DNA from: Burkholderia pyrrocinia
GTDB lineage: Bacteria > Pseudomonadota > Gammaproteobacteria > Burkholderiales > Burkholderiaceae
Direction: 5' to 3'
Length of the DNA stretch: 64,000 nucleotides
Assembly (NCBI RefSeq): GCF_018417535.1
Contig: NZ_CP070977.1
Span: 1,178,001-1,242,000 of the forward strand
The translations under genes were made by a program, and so were the position numbers. Positions within the stretch are counted from its first letter, which is position 1. The number at the start of each line of letters is the position of its first letter. This document shows, piece by piece, positions 1 to 9,100 of this stretch. The notes below the pieces were generated by a model. The model had not been told where the DNA came from, made no database searches, and saw only the letters and a program-made list of their open reading frames with translations.

Positions 1-451
1 CGACCGGCGACGGCGGCCGCACCGGGTGCCGGTGGCCGTTCGTGATCGCGTAGCGCAGCGGCATCCCGCCCGATGCGGGCGCCTTCAGCCACGGCTGCGG
101 GTTCTGCCAGAACGTCGTGCGCGACACGTTCAGGCGCAGCGTGCCGCCGGCGACCTGCGCGCCGTCGATCACGCCTTCGCGCACCGCGCGGGCGACGTAC
201 GACGCGACGGCCGCCGGATCGGTGCCGGCGAGCGGCACCGAGATCGTCGCCGCATCGTGCCGCGTGTCGGTGTTGAACAGCGCGACGAACGCCGCGAGCA
301 GCACGTCCGGCGAGTCGTCGGGTCGCCATGCGTCGAGCGTGCGCTCCGCGACCGGCGCCGCCTGCCCGTGCGCGGCGCCGTCCAGCGCGGCGGCCACCTC
401 ACCTTCGACGGCGTCCGCGGCGCCGGCCGGTTTCGTCAGCGTGTCCTCCAT
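1..451 (-). CDS. orbL: OrbL, ornibactin acyltransferase-type protein (3' part outside window)
   Basis: Only the first 150 codons are in the window; the gene runs off the left edge. Translation starts at ATG 451-449, which shares one base with the pvdF stop (TGATG), so the two are translationally coupled as the end of the orbI-to-orbL operon. The visible part begins MEDTLTKPAGAAD and later reads FWQNPQPWL; I see no complete domain in it. In ornibactin loci this position holds orbL, a GNAT/IucB-type acyltransferase thought, with OrbK, to acylate the N5-hydroxyornithine. The assignment rests mainly on locus position and partial sequence, and the division of labour between OrbK and OrbL cannot be told from here. 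Confidence 0.75.
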   Translation of the reverse strand, partial: MEDTLTKPAGAADAVEGEVAAALDGAAHGQAAPVAERTLDAWRPDDSPDVLLAAFVALFNTDTRHDAATISVPLAGTDPAAVASYVARAVREGVIDGAQVAGGTLRLNVSRTTFWQNPQPWLKAPASGGMPLRYAITNGHRHPVRPPSPV

Positions 452-1290
452 CACAGTGCTCCCGCGTCGTGGCGGTCGGCGAGCACGTGAAGCCCCCGCT
501 CGAGCGCCGGAAACAGGCTGCGCTGGAAGTTGTTCCAGCGCAGTTCGAGGATCGTGTCGTCCGGCGCGATCGGCGTGTCGAGCACGTCGCAGATCACCTC
601 GCCGGAATCGATGCCGTTGTCGACGTAGTGGAACGACGCACCCGTCATCGTCACGGGTTCGACGGACGACGTCGCGCCGCTCGCCCAGTCGACCCGTTCG
701 CCGCGCGCGCCGTGCAGCGCGTCGAGCGTCGCCCACGCGCCGCGCCGCTGGTACGGCGAATCGTCGGCCGTGATGCCCGGGTGGATGTTCGCGATGCGCC
801 GGTGAAAGCGCGCACCGGGCCGCACGAGTTCGTCGAGGATCACGAGCAGCCCGTCGAGCACGACGACGTCGGCGTCGAGTTCGAGCAGGCGCTCGAGCAG
901 GCGGCGCTCGAACGCCTGTTTGCCCGCCGCGCGCTCGCGCGCGTCGCGCGGCAGCCGCCGGTACATCGACGGAATCGTGCAGAACAGTGCGTCGACCGGC
1001 CGGCCCTGCACCGTCAACCCGTCCGGCAGGATCCACGGGCGGCCCGGCGTGCGCGTGAAGCCGTAGTCGGCCACCTTCGCGCGGTCGGCCGGCGAACCGT
1101 CGTCGTCGTCGACGATCACGCCCCGGAGCGTGTAGCGCTCGCCGAGCGGCGAGTCGTTCAGGCGCTCGACGAGGAATTCGAGCGGCGCCTTCATGTAGCG
1201 CGTGCCGCCCTGATACGCGACCGGCTGGCCGGCGCGATCGGCCGCGCCGTTGCGCAGCGACTGGATGTAGACGAGATTTTTCTTCGGCAT
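451..1290 (-). CDS. pvdF: PvdF, N5-hydroxyornithine formyltransferase
   Basis: This 279-residue protein belongs to the formyltransferase (GART/Fmt-like) family and would transfer a formyl group from 10-formyltetrahydrofolate to N5-hydroxyornithine, giving the residue used at position 4 of ornibactin. The core family pattern is visible: an Asn-Ile-His-Pro-Gly segment (NIHPGITADDSPYQRRGA) followed by HYVDNGIDSGEVICD, supplying the Asn/His/Asp catalytic triad. The start is the ATG at 1290 (MPKKNLVYIQ), because the longer open frame upstream has low-complexity sequence. It lies 86 bases after orbA and overlaps orbL by one base. The enzyme should be cytoplasmic and made with the other biosynthesis genes under OrbS control. 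Confidence 0.92.
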   Translation of the reverse strand: MPKKNLVYIQSLRNGAADRAGQPVAYQGGTRYMKAPLEFLVERLNDSPLGERYTLRGVIVDDDDGSPADRAKVADYGFTRTPGRPWILPDGLTVQGRPVDALFCTIPSMYRRLPRDARERAAGKQAFERRLLERLLELDADVVVLDGLLVILDELVRPGARFHRRIANIHPGITADDSPYQRRGAWATLDALHGARGERVDWASGATSSVEPVTMTGASFHYVDNGIDSGEVICDVLDTPIAPDDTILELRWNNFQRSLFPALERGLHVLADRHDAGAL

Positions 1291-1376
1291 GGATGCGTCG
1301 TGGAAAAGCGGACGAAGGCGCCGCGGCCGGCCCGCGCCAGCCACGAAGGCTGGCCGGCGCACCGCGGCGCGCAACG

Positions 1377-3665
1377 TCACCAGTTGTATTTCGCGGTCGC
1401 GATCACGGTACGGTCGGTGCCGAAAACGCAGACGTTCATCGACTGGCAGCCGCTGATGTAGTGGCGGTTGGCCAGGTTCGTCCCGTTCACGGCGAAGCGC
1501 CAGTTACGCGTGTCGTAATGCACGCCCGCGTCGAACAGCGTGACGCTCGACACCGCCAGCGAGTTGTCGGCCGCACCGGCCGACGCGCTCTGGTAGCGAA
1601 CGCCGCCGCCGAGGCCGAAGCCCGCGAGCGGCCCCGTGTGCCATGTCCAGTCGGCCCACATCGACGCCATCTGGCGCGGACGCGGAATGTCGACCGGCCA
1701 GTTGTTCAGCGACACGTCGTTCGCCTTCACGTTCTTCACGTCCTGGTACACGTACGACGCGATCAGCGACAGGTTCCGCGTGAGCTTGCCGGTCGCGCTC
1801 AGCTCGATCCCGCGCGAACGCACCTCGCCCGCCTGCACCGACTTCGTGCCGGTCGTGTCCTGACTCGGCAGCGCCGGCGTGATCCCGTTGGTCTGGTTGA
1901 TCTGGTAGATCGCCGCGTTCAGCATCAGGTTCTTGCCAGGCGGCTGCCAGCGCAGGCCGGCCTCGATCTGCTTGCCGCGAGTCGGCTGCGGCAGCCCGCC
2001 GCCGAGCAGGTTCACGCCGATCAGCGGATTGAACGACGTCGCGTAGCTGATGTACGGCGACAGCCCGTAGTCGCCCTGGTACGTGAGGCCGACGCGGCCA
2101 GTGAACGCCGTGACGTCCGCCTTCGTCTGCGTGCCGCCCGCGCGGTCGTCCATCCGCATGTTGACCCAGTCCTCGCGGCCGCCGAGCGTCAGCGTCCAGC
2201 GGTTCCACTTGATCTGGTCCTGCGCGTACAGGCCGAACGTGTTCATCGTCGTGTACGTGTTGGTGCGGAACGTCGACGCCGGATCGAACACCGCCGTCGT
2301 GACCGGCAGGTAGACCGGGTTGTAGATGTTCAGCGGCGGCGCCGCGGCGAGCCATTCGCTGTCGGTCGCGGTCTGGCGGTTGTACTGGAAGCCGAGCAGC
2401 AGCGTGTGCTGGAGCGGGCCCGTCGCGAAGCGGCCTTCCACGTTGTTGTCGATGTCGAAGCGGCTGTAGTTCATCTGGAACACGCCGGCCCAGCGCGACA
2501 CGTCGGTCGTGCTGCCTTCGACGAAGCCGTTGCCGAACACCGAGCCGTTGTCGAGCGACAGGTGCATCAGGCGGACGTTCTGCCGGAACGTCCACATCGG
2601 CGTCAGGTTCTGCTCGAATTGATAGCCGACCGACCACTGCTTCTTGCGGTAGTAGTTGAAGTTCGGGTCGCCTTCGTACACGTCCTTGTTGATCTGCCCG
2701 TTCGGGTTCGGCAGCACCGTGCCCACCGCCGGCAGGAAGTTCGACGAGATGTCGCCCCAGTCCTGCAGGTAAGTCGCGGAAAGCGTCAGCGACGTATCCG
2801 CGTTCGGGCGCCAGCGGAACGACGGCGCGAGCGCGACGCGCTGGTCGTTGTTCGGGCCCGTCAACGCGTTGCCGTCGCGCGCGACGCCGACGAACCGGTA
2901 TGCGTACTTGCCGTCGGCATCGAGCTTGTCGCCGACATCGATCATGAACTGCTTGCGCGCGTAGTTGCCGATCTGCACCCCGGCTTCGCGCACGCGCTCG
3001 CCGTCGGCGAGCTTGGTCTGCACGTCGATGATCGCGCCGGGGTCGCCCGCGCCGTACAGCACCGACGTCGGCCCGCGCAGCACGGTGATGCTGTCGATCA
3101 TGTACGGATCGACACGCCAGCTCGCGAGGTTGATCGTGTTCGGCACCTGCAGCCCGTTCACGAAGGCGGTCGGCGTGAAGCCGCGCAGCGCCGCGTACCA
3201 GTCCGACCGGTTGTCCGAACCGTACGACGAGAAGCCCGGCACGTAGCGCAGCGCCGCGTTCACGTCGGTCGCGCCGGTCATCTCGATCTGCTGTGCGGTG
3301 ACGACGTTGATCGTCTGCGGGATCTCGTTGATCGGCGTGTCGGTCTTCGTGCCGGTCCGGCTGCGCTTCGCGACGAGCCCGACCGTGCCGTCGCCTTCCG
3401 AGGCCGCGTTGACGGTGATCGCCGGCAGCGTGCCATTCGGCGAGCCGCTCGTCGTGCCATTTTGCGCGCCGGTCGACGCACTCGCCGCCGCGCCGTTCTG
3501 CGCACTGCTGGCCGACGCCGCGGCGCCTGCGTTCACGGCCGGCGCCGCCTGGGCGTAAGCCTGCCCCGCCGCAGCCGCACCGAACGCGACGCTCGCCGCG
3601 GCTGCGATCGCACGCAAACGCGTGCCTGTTGCCCACTCCATCTTTCTCTGCTCCACTTTTTTCAT
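1377..3665 (-). CDS. orbA: OrbA, TonB-dependent ferric-ornibactin outer-membrane receptor
   Basis: A 762-residue TonB-dependent receptor. It has an N-terminal signal peptide (about residues 1-39, ending AQA), a Ser/Ala/Gly-rich linker, then a plug domain (NEIPQTINVVTAQQIE, later RGPTSVLYGAGDPGAIIDV) and a long beta-barrel region with many alternating aromatic strands, ending in an aromatic residue (AKYNW). It would import iron-loaded ornibactin across the outer membrane with energy from TonB/ExbBD, passing it to OrbB. A second start at residue 9 (MEWATG) is possible. There is no sign of the extra N-terminal signalling domain that works with anti-sigma factors, which agrees with OrbS having no anti-sigma gene beside it. 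It sits between pvdA and pvdF in the biosynthesis operon. Confidence 0.93.
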   Translation of the reverse strand: MKKVEQRKMEWATGTRLRAIAAAASVAFGAAAAGQAYAQAAPAVNAGAAASASSAQNGAAASASTGAQNGTTSGSPNGTLPAITVNAASEGDGTVGLVAKRSRTGTKTDTPINEIPQTINVVTAQQIEMTGATDVNAALRYVPGFSSYGSDNRSDWYAALRGFTPTAFVNGLQVPNTINLASWRVDPYMIDSITVLRGPTSVLYGAGDPGAIIDVQTKLADGERVREAGVQIGNYARKQFMIDVGDKLDADGKYAYRFVGVARDGNALTGPNNDQRVALAPSFRWRPNADTSLTLSATYLQDWGDISSNFLPAVGTVLPNPNGQINKDVYEGDPNFNYYRKKQWSVGYQFEQNLTPMWTFRQNVRLMHLSLDNGSVFGNGFVEGSTTDVSRWAGVFQMNYSRFDIDNNVEGRFATGPLQHTLLLGFQYNRQTATDSEWLAAAPPLNIYNPVYLPVTTAVFDPASTFRTNTYTTMNTFGLYAQDQIKWNRWTLTLGGREDWVNMRMDDRAGGTQTKADVTAFTGRVGLTYQGDYGLSPYISYATSFNPLIGVNLLGGGLPQPTRGKQIEAGLRWQPPGKNLMLNAAIYQINQTNGITPALPSQDTTGTKSVQAGEVRSRGIELSATGKLTRNLSLIASYVYQDVKNVKANDVSLNNWPVDIPRPRQMASMWADWTWHTGPLAGFGLGGGVRYQSASAGAADNSLAVSSVTLFDAGVHYDTRNWRFAVNGTNLANRHYISGCQSMNVCVFGTDRTVIATAKYNW

Positions 3666-3687
3666 GCGGTCTCCGACCGCGCCTTTG

Positions 3688-5064
3688 TCAAAGAGCGAAA
3701 GCCATCCGGCCCGCGCTCACCCCGTTTTCCTGTCGTTTTTCGTGCGGTGCCCGGGCCGCGCCATCGTCATGGGCGGGTGCGATCCCGTCTTCGAGCGACG
3801 CGCAGATTTCGTCCGCGCGGCGCGCCAGTACCGACAGCAGCGTGTCGGACAAGCCGTGGCTGTCTTCGCAGCAGCCTTGCAGGTAGATGCGCGGCGCGAA
3901 CTGCTCGGGCGTCGCGAGCAGGTAGTCGCGCGTCACGTCGCCGTGCGTGAGCGCGTCGCCCAGGTGCGGCGCGAGCCCTTCGAGCAGCGCCGAATGCGTG
4001 TCGCGGCGATAGCCGGTCGCGAGCACGAGCGCGTCGAAGCGCTCGACGCGCGTGGCGCCGCTCATCCGGTCGCGCAGCGTCAGCTCGATGCGGCCGTCGG
4101 CGGTGCGCACCGCCGCCTCGATCGCGCTGTTCGCGAGCAGCGCATGACGCGGTGTGCCGTCGATGCGCTGCAGGTACAGCATTTCGTAGATCTGCTCGAT
4201 CAGCGGCCGGTCGACCACCGCGTAGTTCGTGTCGCGATAGCGCTCGAGCAGCGCGCGGCGCGCGTCGTGCGGCTGCGCATAGACGACATCGGTGAACTCG
4301 GGGCTGAAGATCTCGTTGACGAACGGGCTGTCGTCGGCCGGCTTCAGCGCACCGGCGCGCATCACGAGGCTCGCGTCGACATGCGGGAAGCGGCGCGCGA
4401 GGTCGATGAACACCTCGGCCGCGCTCTGCCCCGCGCCGATCACCGCGACGCGGCGGCGCTCGCCGTCCGGCGACGCGACGAGCCGGTCGATGTCGGTCAG
4501 ATACGACGACGAATGGATCACGCGGTCGCGGCCGAGCGCGGCGAACGCGTCCGGAATCGCGGGCGTGCCGCCGACGCCGACCGACAGTGCACGCGTAACG
4601 CGCTGGCGCTCATGGCCGGACGCATCGCGCGACAGCACGCGCAGCGCGTCGATCCGGGCGCCGTCGCCGCGCACGGGCTCGATCGCCAGCACGGTCTCGC
4701 TGTAATGAACGTGTTCGTCGAACGCATCGGCGACCCAGCTCAGGTAGTCGTGGAATTCGACGCGGGTCGGATAGAAGTTCTTCAGGTTGACGAATTCGTT
4801 CAGCCGGCCGCGTTCGAACAGGTAGTTGATGAACGTGTAGCGGCTTTTCGGATCGCGCATCGTGACGAGATCCTTCAGAAACGAGATCTGCATCCGGCAG
4901 TCGTCGAGCAGCATCCCGCGATGCCAGCCGAATTCCGGCTGGCGCTCGACGAAGCAATGGGCGAACGTGCGTGCGCCGCTGCGCTCCGCGAGGCGAATGG
5001 CCAGCGCCAGATTCGACGGCCCGAAGCCGACGCCGATCAGGTCGAATACGGTTTCTCTCTGCAT
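3688..5064 (-). CDS. pvdA: PvdA, L-ornithine N5-monooxygenase
   Basis: A 458-residue flavin-dependent N-hydroxylating monooxygenase that makes N5-hydroxy-L-ornithine, the precursor of both hydroxamate residues of ornibactin. Visible family motifs are the FAD site GVGFGPSNLA (from residue 11), the NADPH site GAGQSAAEVFIDL (around residue 207) and the C-terminal LATGYRRD (around residue 353). Length matches the PvdA/SidA family. It starts at ATG 5064, 32 bases after orbK, and ends 22 bases before orbA. The product feeds OrbK/OrbL (acylation) and PvdF (formylation). Confidence 0.95.
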   Translation of the reverse strand: MQRETVFDLIGVGFGPSNLALAIRLAERSGARTFAHCFVERQPEFGWHRGMLLDDCRMQISFLKDLVTMRDPKSRYTFINYLFERGRLNEFVNLKNFYPTRVEFHDYLSWVADAFDEHVHYSETVLAIEPVRGDGARIDALRVLSRDASGHERQRVTRALSVGVGGTPAIPDAFAALGRDRVIHSSSYLTDIDRLVASPDGERRRVAVIGAGQSAAEVFIDLARRFPHVDASLVMRAGALKPADDSPFVNEIFSPEFTDVVYAQPHDARRALLERYRDTNYAVVDRPLIEQIYEMLYLQRIDGTPRHALLANSAIEAAVRTADGRIELTLRDRMSGATRVERFDALVLATGYRRDTHSALLEGLAPHLGDALTHGDVTRDYLLATPEQFAPRIYLQGCCEDSHGLSDTLLSVLARRADEICASLEDGIAPAHDDGAARAPHEKRQENGVSAGRMAFAL

Positions 5065-5096
5065 GTCTCAGCTCCCTTGTCGGTGATTCCGGCCCG

Positions 5097-6137
5097 TCAG
5101 ACGTGACGGCCGGAGAAGAACGTCTCGCGCAGCGTGCGCATCCACAGCGGCTGCGCGTCGGCCAGCGCGAGACGGCGCTGCCGCGCGAAGCCATGCCGCG
5201 CGAGATGGTCGGCAACCCGCGTGTGGCCGGCCGGAACGGCGCAGCCGACCGCTTCGGTACGCGGGTCGTCGAGAAACAGGTAATGAACGACGGACGGCAG
5301 CCAGCCCGCGACGCAATGCGGGCCGCGCCAGCGCGACTCGCCGACCAGCATCCGCAGCCCACGGTCGTAGTCGTGCGCCGCGACGTGCGGCGCGAGCGCG
5401 TCTTCCTTCAGCCAGTACGCCTCGAAGTACGCGAACGGCTCGCCGTCGAAACAGCCGACCAGCGGCGTCACGTGCGGATCGGCGTCGGGTGCGGCGCCTT
5501 GCGTGCCGTCCGCGCCGGGCTGCGCGCCCGGCCAGCCGTCGCGCACGCGCGGCTCAGGCTCAGCGAACCAGCGCGCGACCCGCCCGGCATCCTCCGCCGG
5601 CTGCCAGCCGCGCAGCGTGAAGCGCACGCCGAGCGCAGGCAGGTCACGTGCGTAGACTTCGCCGCGCGGCGCGGGCGGCCGGCGCGGATGACGCCGGCCG
5701 TCGGTGAGCATCGGCAGCGTCGCGCAAGGCAGGTGCGTGCCGACGAGCCACAGATCGGCCTGCTGCGCCCAGCCGTCGCGCATGCAGCGGCCGCCGTCGG
5801 CGAGCACGCCGCTCGCGCGCAGCGCATCGAGCGCGACCGCCGGCCACGCGGCCGGGTCGAGCCGGATCGCCGCATGGTGCGCGCCGTCCGAAAACGCCGC
5901 GGCCAGCGCGGCCAGCAGCGCGCGCCGCTGGTCGGCCAGCGCCGTGCGATGGTTGTACGCGACGAGGCGCAGCGTGCCGTCGTCGGCGAGTTGCGCACGC
6001 AGCAACTGCGCGCCGATGCCGTCGCCCTGCGCGACGCGGATCTCCGTGCCGTCGCGCGCGGCGAACAGGCCGTCCGCGAACGCGAGGCGGCACGTATCGG
6101 GCATCGTGAATCCGTCCGGACGCACTTCAGCCAGCAT
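5097..6137 (-). CDS. orbK: OrbK, siderophore acyltransferase (IucB/GNAT type)
   Basis: A 346-residue protein resembling aerobactin/rhizobactin-type N-acyltransferases. The C-terminal half reads like a GNAT fold: VRFTLRGWQPAEDAGRV, then PLVGCFDGEPFAYFEAYWLKED, and a run around HYLFLDDPRTEAVG typical of the acyl-CoA binding part. In ornibactin biosynthesis this would attach the 3-hydroxy-acyl chain to N5-hydroxyornithine 1, though which of OrbK and OrbL does so is not shown by sequence. The start is ATG 6137 (MLAEVRPDG), overlapping the end of orbJ by 11 bases; an upstream in-frame start 33 bases earlier lies deeper in orbJ and is less likely. Confidence 0.82.
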   Translation of the reverse strand: MLAEVRPDGFTMPDTCRLAFADGLFAARDGTEIRVAQGDGIGAQLLRAQLADDGTLRLVAYNHRTALADQRRALLAALAAAFSDGAHHAAIRLDPAAWPAVALDALRASGVLADGGRCMRDGWAQQADLWLVGTHLPCATLPMLTDGRRHPRRPPAPRGEVYARDLPALGVRFTLRGWQPAEDAGRVARWFAEPEPRVRDGWPGAQPGADGTQGAAPDADPHVTPLVGCFDGEPFAYFEAYWLKEDALAPHVAAHDYDRGLRMLVGESRWRGPHCVAGWLPSVVHYLFLDDPRTEAVGCAVPAGHTRVADHLARHGFARQRRLALADAQPLWMRTLRETFFSGRHV

Positions 6138-9100
6138 GGCGTTCCTCCTGTCCTGTTTCCGCCCGCGCATCGAGCCGTGCGCCGAGGGCCGCGAGCGTCG
6201 GCGACGCGAACACGTCGGCGACCGTCAGCGCATGACCGGCACGGCCGGCCGTGTCGACGAAACGCACGACGTCGAACGACGTCGCGCCGGCTTCGAACAG
6301 GTCCGCGCCAGGCTCGGGCGCGGCCGTCGCGAACGTGTCGGACCAAAGTGCCGCGAGCACGGCCGCTGCGTGCGACGGCGCGTCGGCCGGTGCTTCCCGG
6401 CTTGCTTGCGCGCTGAACGCCGCCTGCGTGGTCACATGCCTGTCGGGCGCGCCGAGCGTTGCTTCCGATGCGCCGGCAAAGCGCGCGACTTCGTCGTGAT
6501 AGACATCGACGAGCGCATCGACGAAACCGCGGTCGAGCAGTTCGTCCGCATACGAGAATGCGGCGCTCACGCGGCCGTCCGGATGCTCGACGACGTCCAG
6601 CTCCAGCGTGAACACGACGCGATGGCGCACGTCGTCGAATTCCGCGAGCGACAGGCCGGCCCAGTCGCGTGCGGCAGCGCCCGTCGGGCGCAGGTAGTTG
6701 AACATCACCTGGAACAGCGGATTGGCCTGCGCGGCACGCGGCGCGCGCAGCGCCGCGACGACGTCGGCGAACGGCACGTCGGCATGCGCATACGCGGCGA
6801 GCGCCGTGTCGCGCACCTGTGCGAGCACGTCCGCGCGACGCGCGGCCAGGTCGATCCGCGTACGCACGACGACCGAATTGATGAACAGGCCGAGCGCATC
6901 GCGTGCCGCGTCGCCCGTCAGCTCGCGTGTCGACGCGAGCACGCCGACCGGCTGGTCGGCCGCGCCCGTCGTGCGGAACAGCGCGGCGTTGAGCGCCGCG
7001 TGCAGCAGCATCGGCAGCGTCGCATGCGCGGCCGATGCGGCATCGCGAGCGGCGCGGATCAGCGGTGCGTCGAATTCGAACGCGATGCGTGCCGCGCGCC
7101 ACTGCGGCACGGCCGGCGCACCCGCGCGCTGCGGCAGCACACACGACGGCAGATCGGCCAGCGCGTCACGCCAGTACGCGACGCGGGCCGGATGACACGG
7201 TGCGGGCAGCACGAGCGCTACGACCGGTTGGGCGGCCAGTTGGACGGTCTCTCCAGCCGGCACGGCGTCGCCGCGCACGCGAGCGACATAGCGCGCGCGA
7301 ACCGCATCGAGCCACAGCTCGATCGATTCGCCATCCGACACGATGTGATGGATCGTCACCGACAGCACGTGGTCGTTCGCGCCGAGCCGCAGCACGCGCG
7401 CGCGCCACAACGGCGCATCGGCTGCGAGGTCGAACGGCGCGAGTGCATCGTCGTCGGTCAGCGCCGCCGCGCGGGCGAGCGCATCGGGTTGCGCCGACAG
7501 GTCGACGACCGGCAATTCGACCGTCGCCGCCACGTCGATCCGCTGGCCCGGCAGCACGCCCTCGCGGGCGACGAGCCGCGCACGCAGCGCCGGATGCACG
7601 GCCGACGCATCGGAGAACGCCGCGCGCAGCGCATCGATGTCGAGCGGGCCACGCACGCGCAGCGCGACCGGAATGTTGTACGCGGCACTGTCCGGCTGCG
7701 CGCGCCACAGGAACCACAGGCCGAGCTGCGCGGGCGACAGCGGCCACACGCCGTGCGCGTCGGGTTTGGCGACCGCGACGCCCGGCGCCGCAGTACCGCC
7801 GTGCGCGGCATGCGCAGCGCGCGGCGCATCGGCCACCTGAAGCGCGTACTGCGCGAGCACGGGTGCCTCGAACAGCGCGCGCACCGGCACGTCGCGGCCG
7901 AGCCGTTCGACCACGCGCGTCGCGACGCGCACGGCAGCGAGCGAATGGCCGCCGAGATCGAAGAAGTGATCGCCGCGGCCGACGCGCTCGAGATTCAGCA
8001 CATCGCACCAGATCGCCGCGAGCGCGGCTTCGTCGCCGTCGTGCGGCGCCTCGTACGCGCGTTCGACGCGCACGGGCGCCGGCAGCCGCGCTCGGTCGAC
8101 CTTGCTGTTCGCGTTGCGTGGCAGCGCGTCGAGCACGATCAGTTGCGCGGGCACCATGTAATCGGGCAGCGTGCGGCGCAGGTGTGCGTCGAGCGTCGCG
8201 GCTTCGACGGGCTGCGCGGCCGTCTGTGCGTCGGCGGTCAGTTCGACATACGCGACGAGCTGCGCAAGCGCGCCCTGCCCGTGCACGACCGCGCACGCTT
8301 CGCGCACCGCATCGTGCGCGGCAAGCTGTGCCTCGATCTCGCCGAGCTCGATGCGCAACCCGCGCAGCTTCACCTGGTGATCGACGCGGCCGATGAAGTC
8401 GAACACGCCGTCCGCGCGGCGCCGCACGAGGTCGCCCGTGCGGTACAGGCGTGCGCCCGGCGCGCCGTACGGATCGGGCACGAAGCGTTCGGCCGTCAGC
8501 GCCGGGCGGTCGAGATAACCGCGCGCGACGCCGATCCCCTCGCCGCCCAGATACAGCTCGCCGATCACGCCGACCGGCAGCGGATGCAGCCGCTCGTCGA
8601 GCACGTGCGCGGTGCGTGCGCCGACCAGCGTGCCGATCGGCAAATACGCGGCGTCGCCGAGCTTGGCGAGATCGTCGCCGGGCCGGAACATCCACAGCGT
8701 CGGCGTGATGACCGTCTCGGTCGGGCCGTAGCCGTTGACCACGCGCACGTTCGGCAGCGCGCGGCGCAGCAGCGCGAATGCCTCGCGCGACGTCGCCTCG
8801 CCGCCGACGGTCAGCGACCGCAGCGTCGGCGGCGCGCCGTGCGCGAGCGCCCATTCGGCGAGCTGCGCGGCGCAGCCGGGCGGCACGTAGGTCATCGTCA
8901 CGCCGTCGCGGACCATCATCGCGCAGGTCTGTGCGGGCGGCCACAGCACGTCGGCCGTTACCGATACGGCGGCGCCCGACATGTATTGCGAAAACCAGCC
9001 TTCGTGCGCGCCGTCGAAGTTGACCGACTGGAACAGCAGGAACACGTCCTGCTCGCCCGCGCCGTAGCGTTCGGCAATCGCCGCGCAATGCAGCGCGAAC

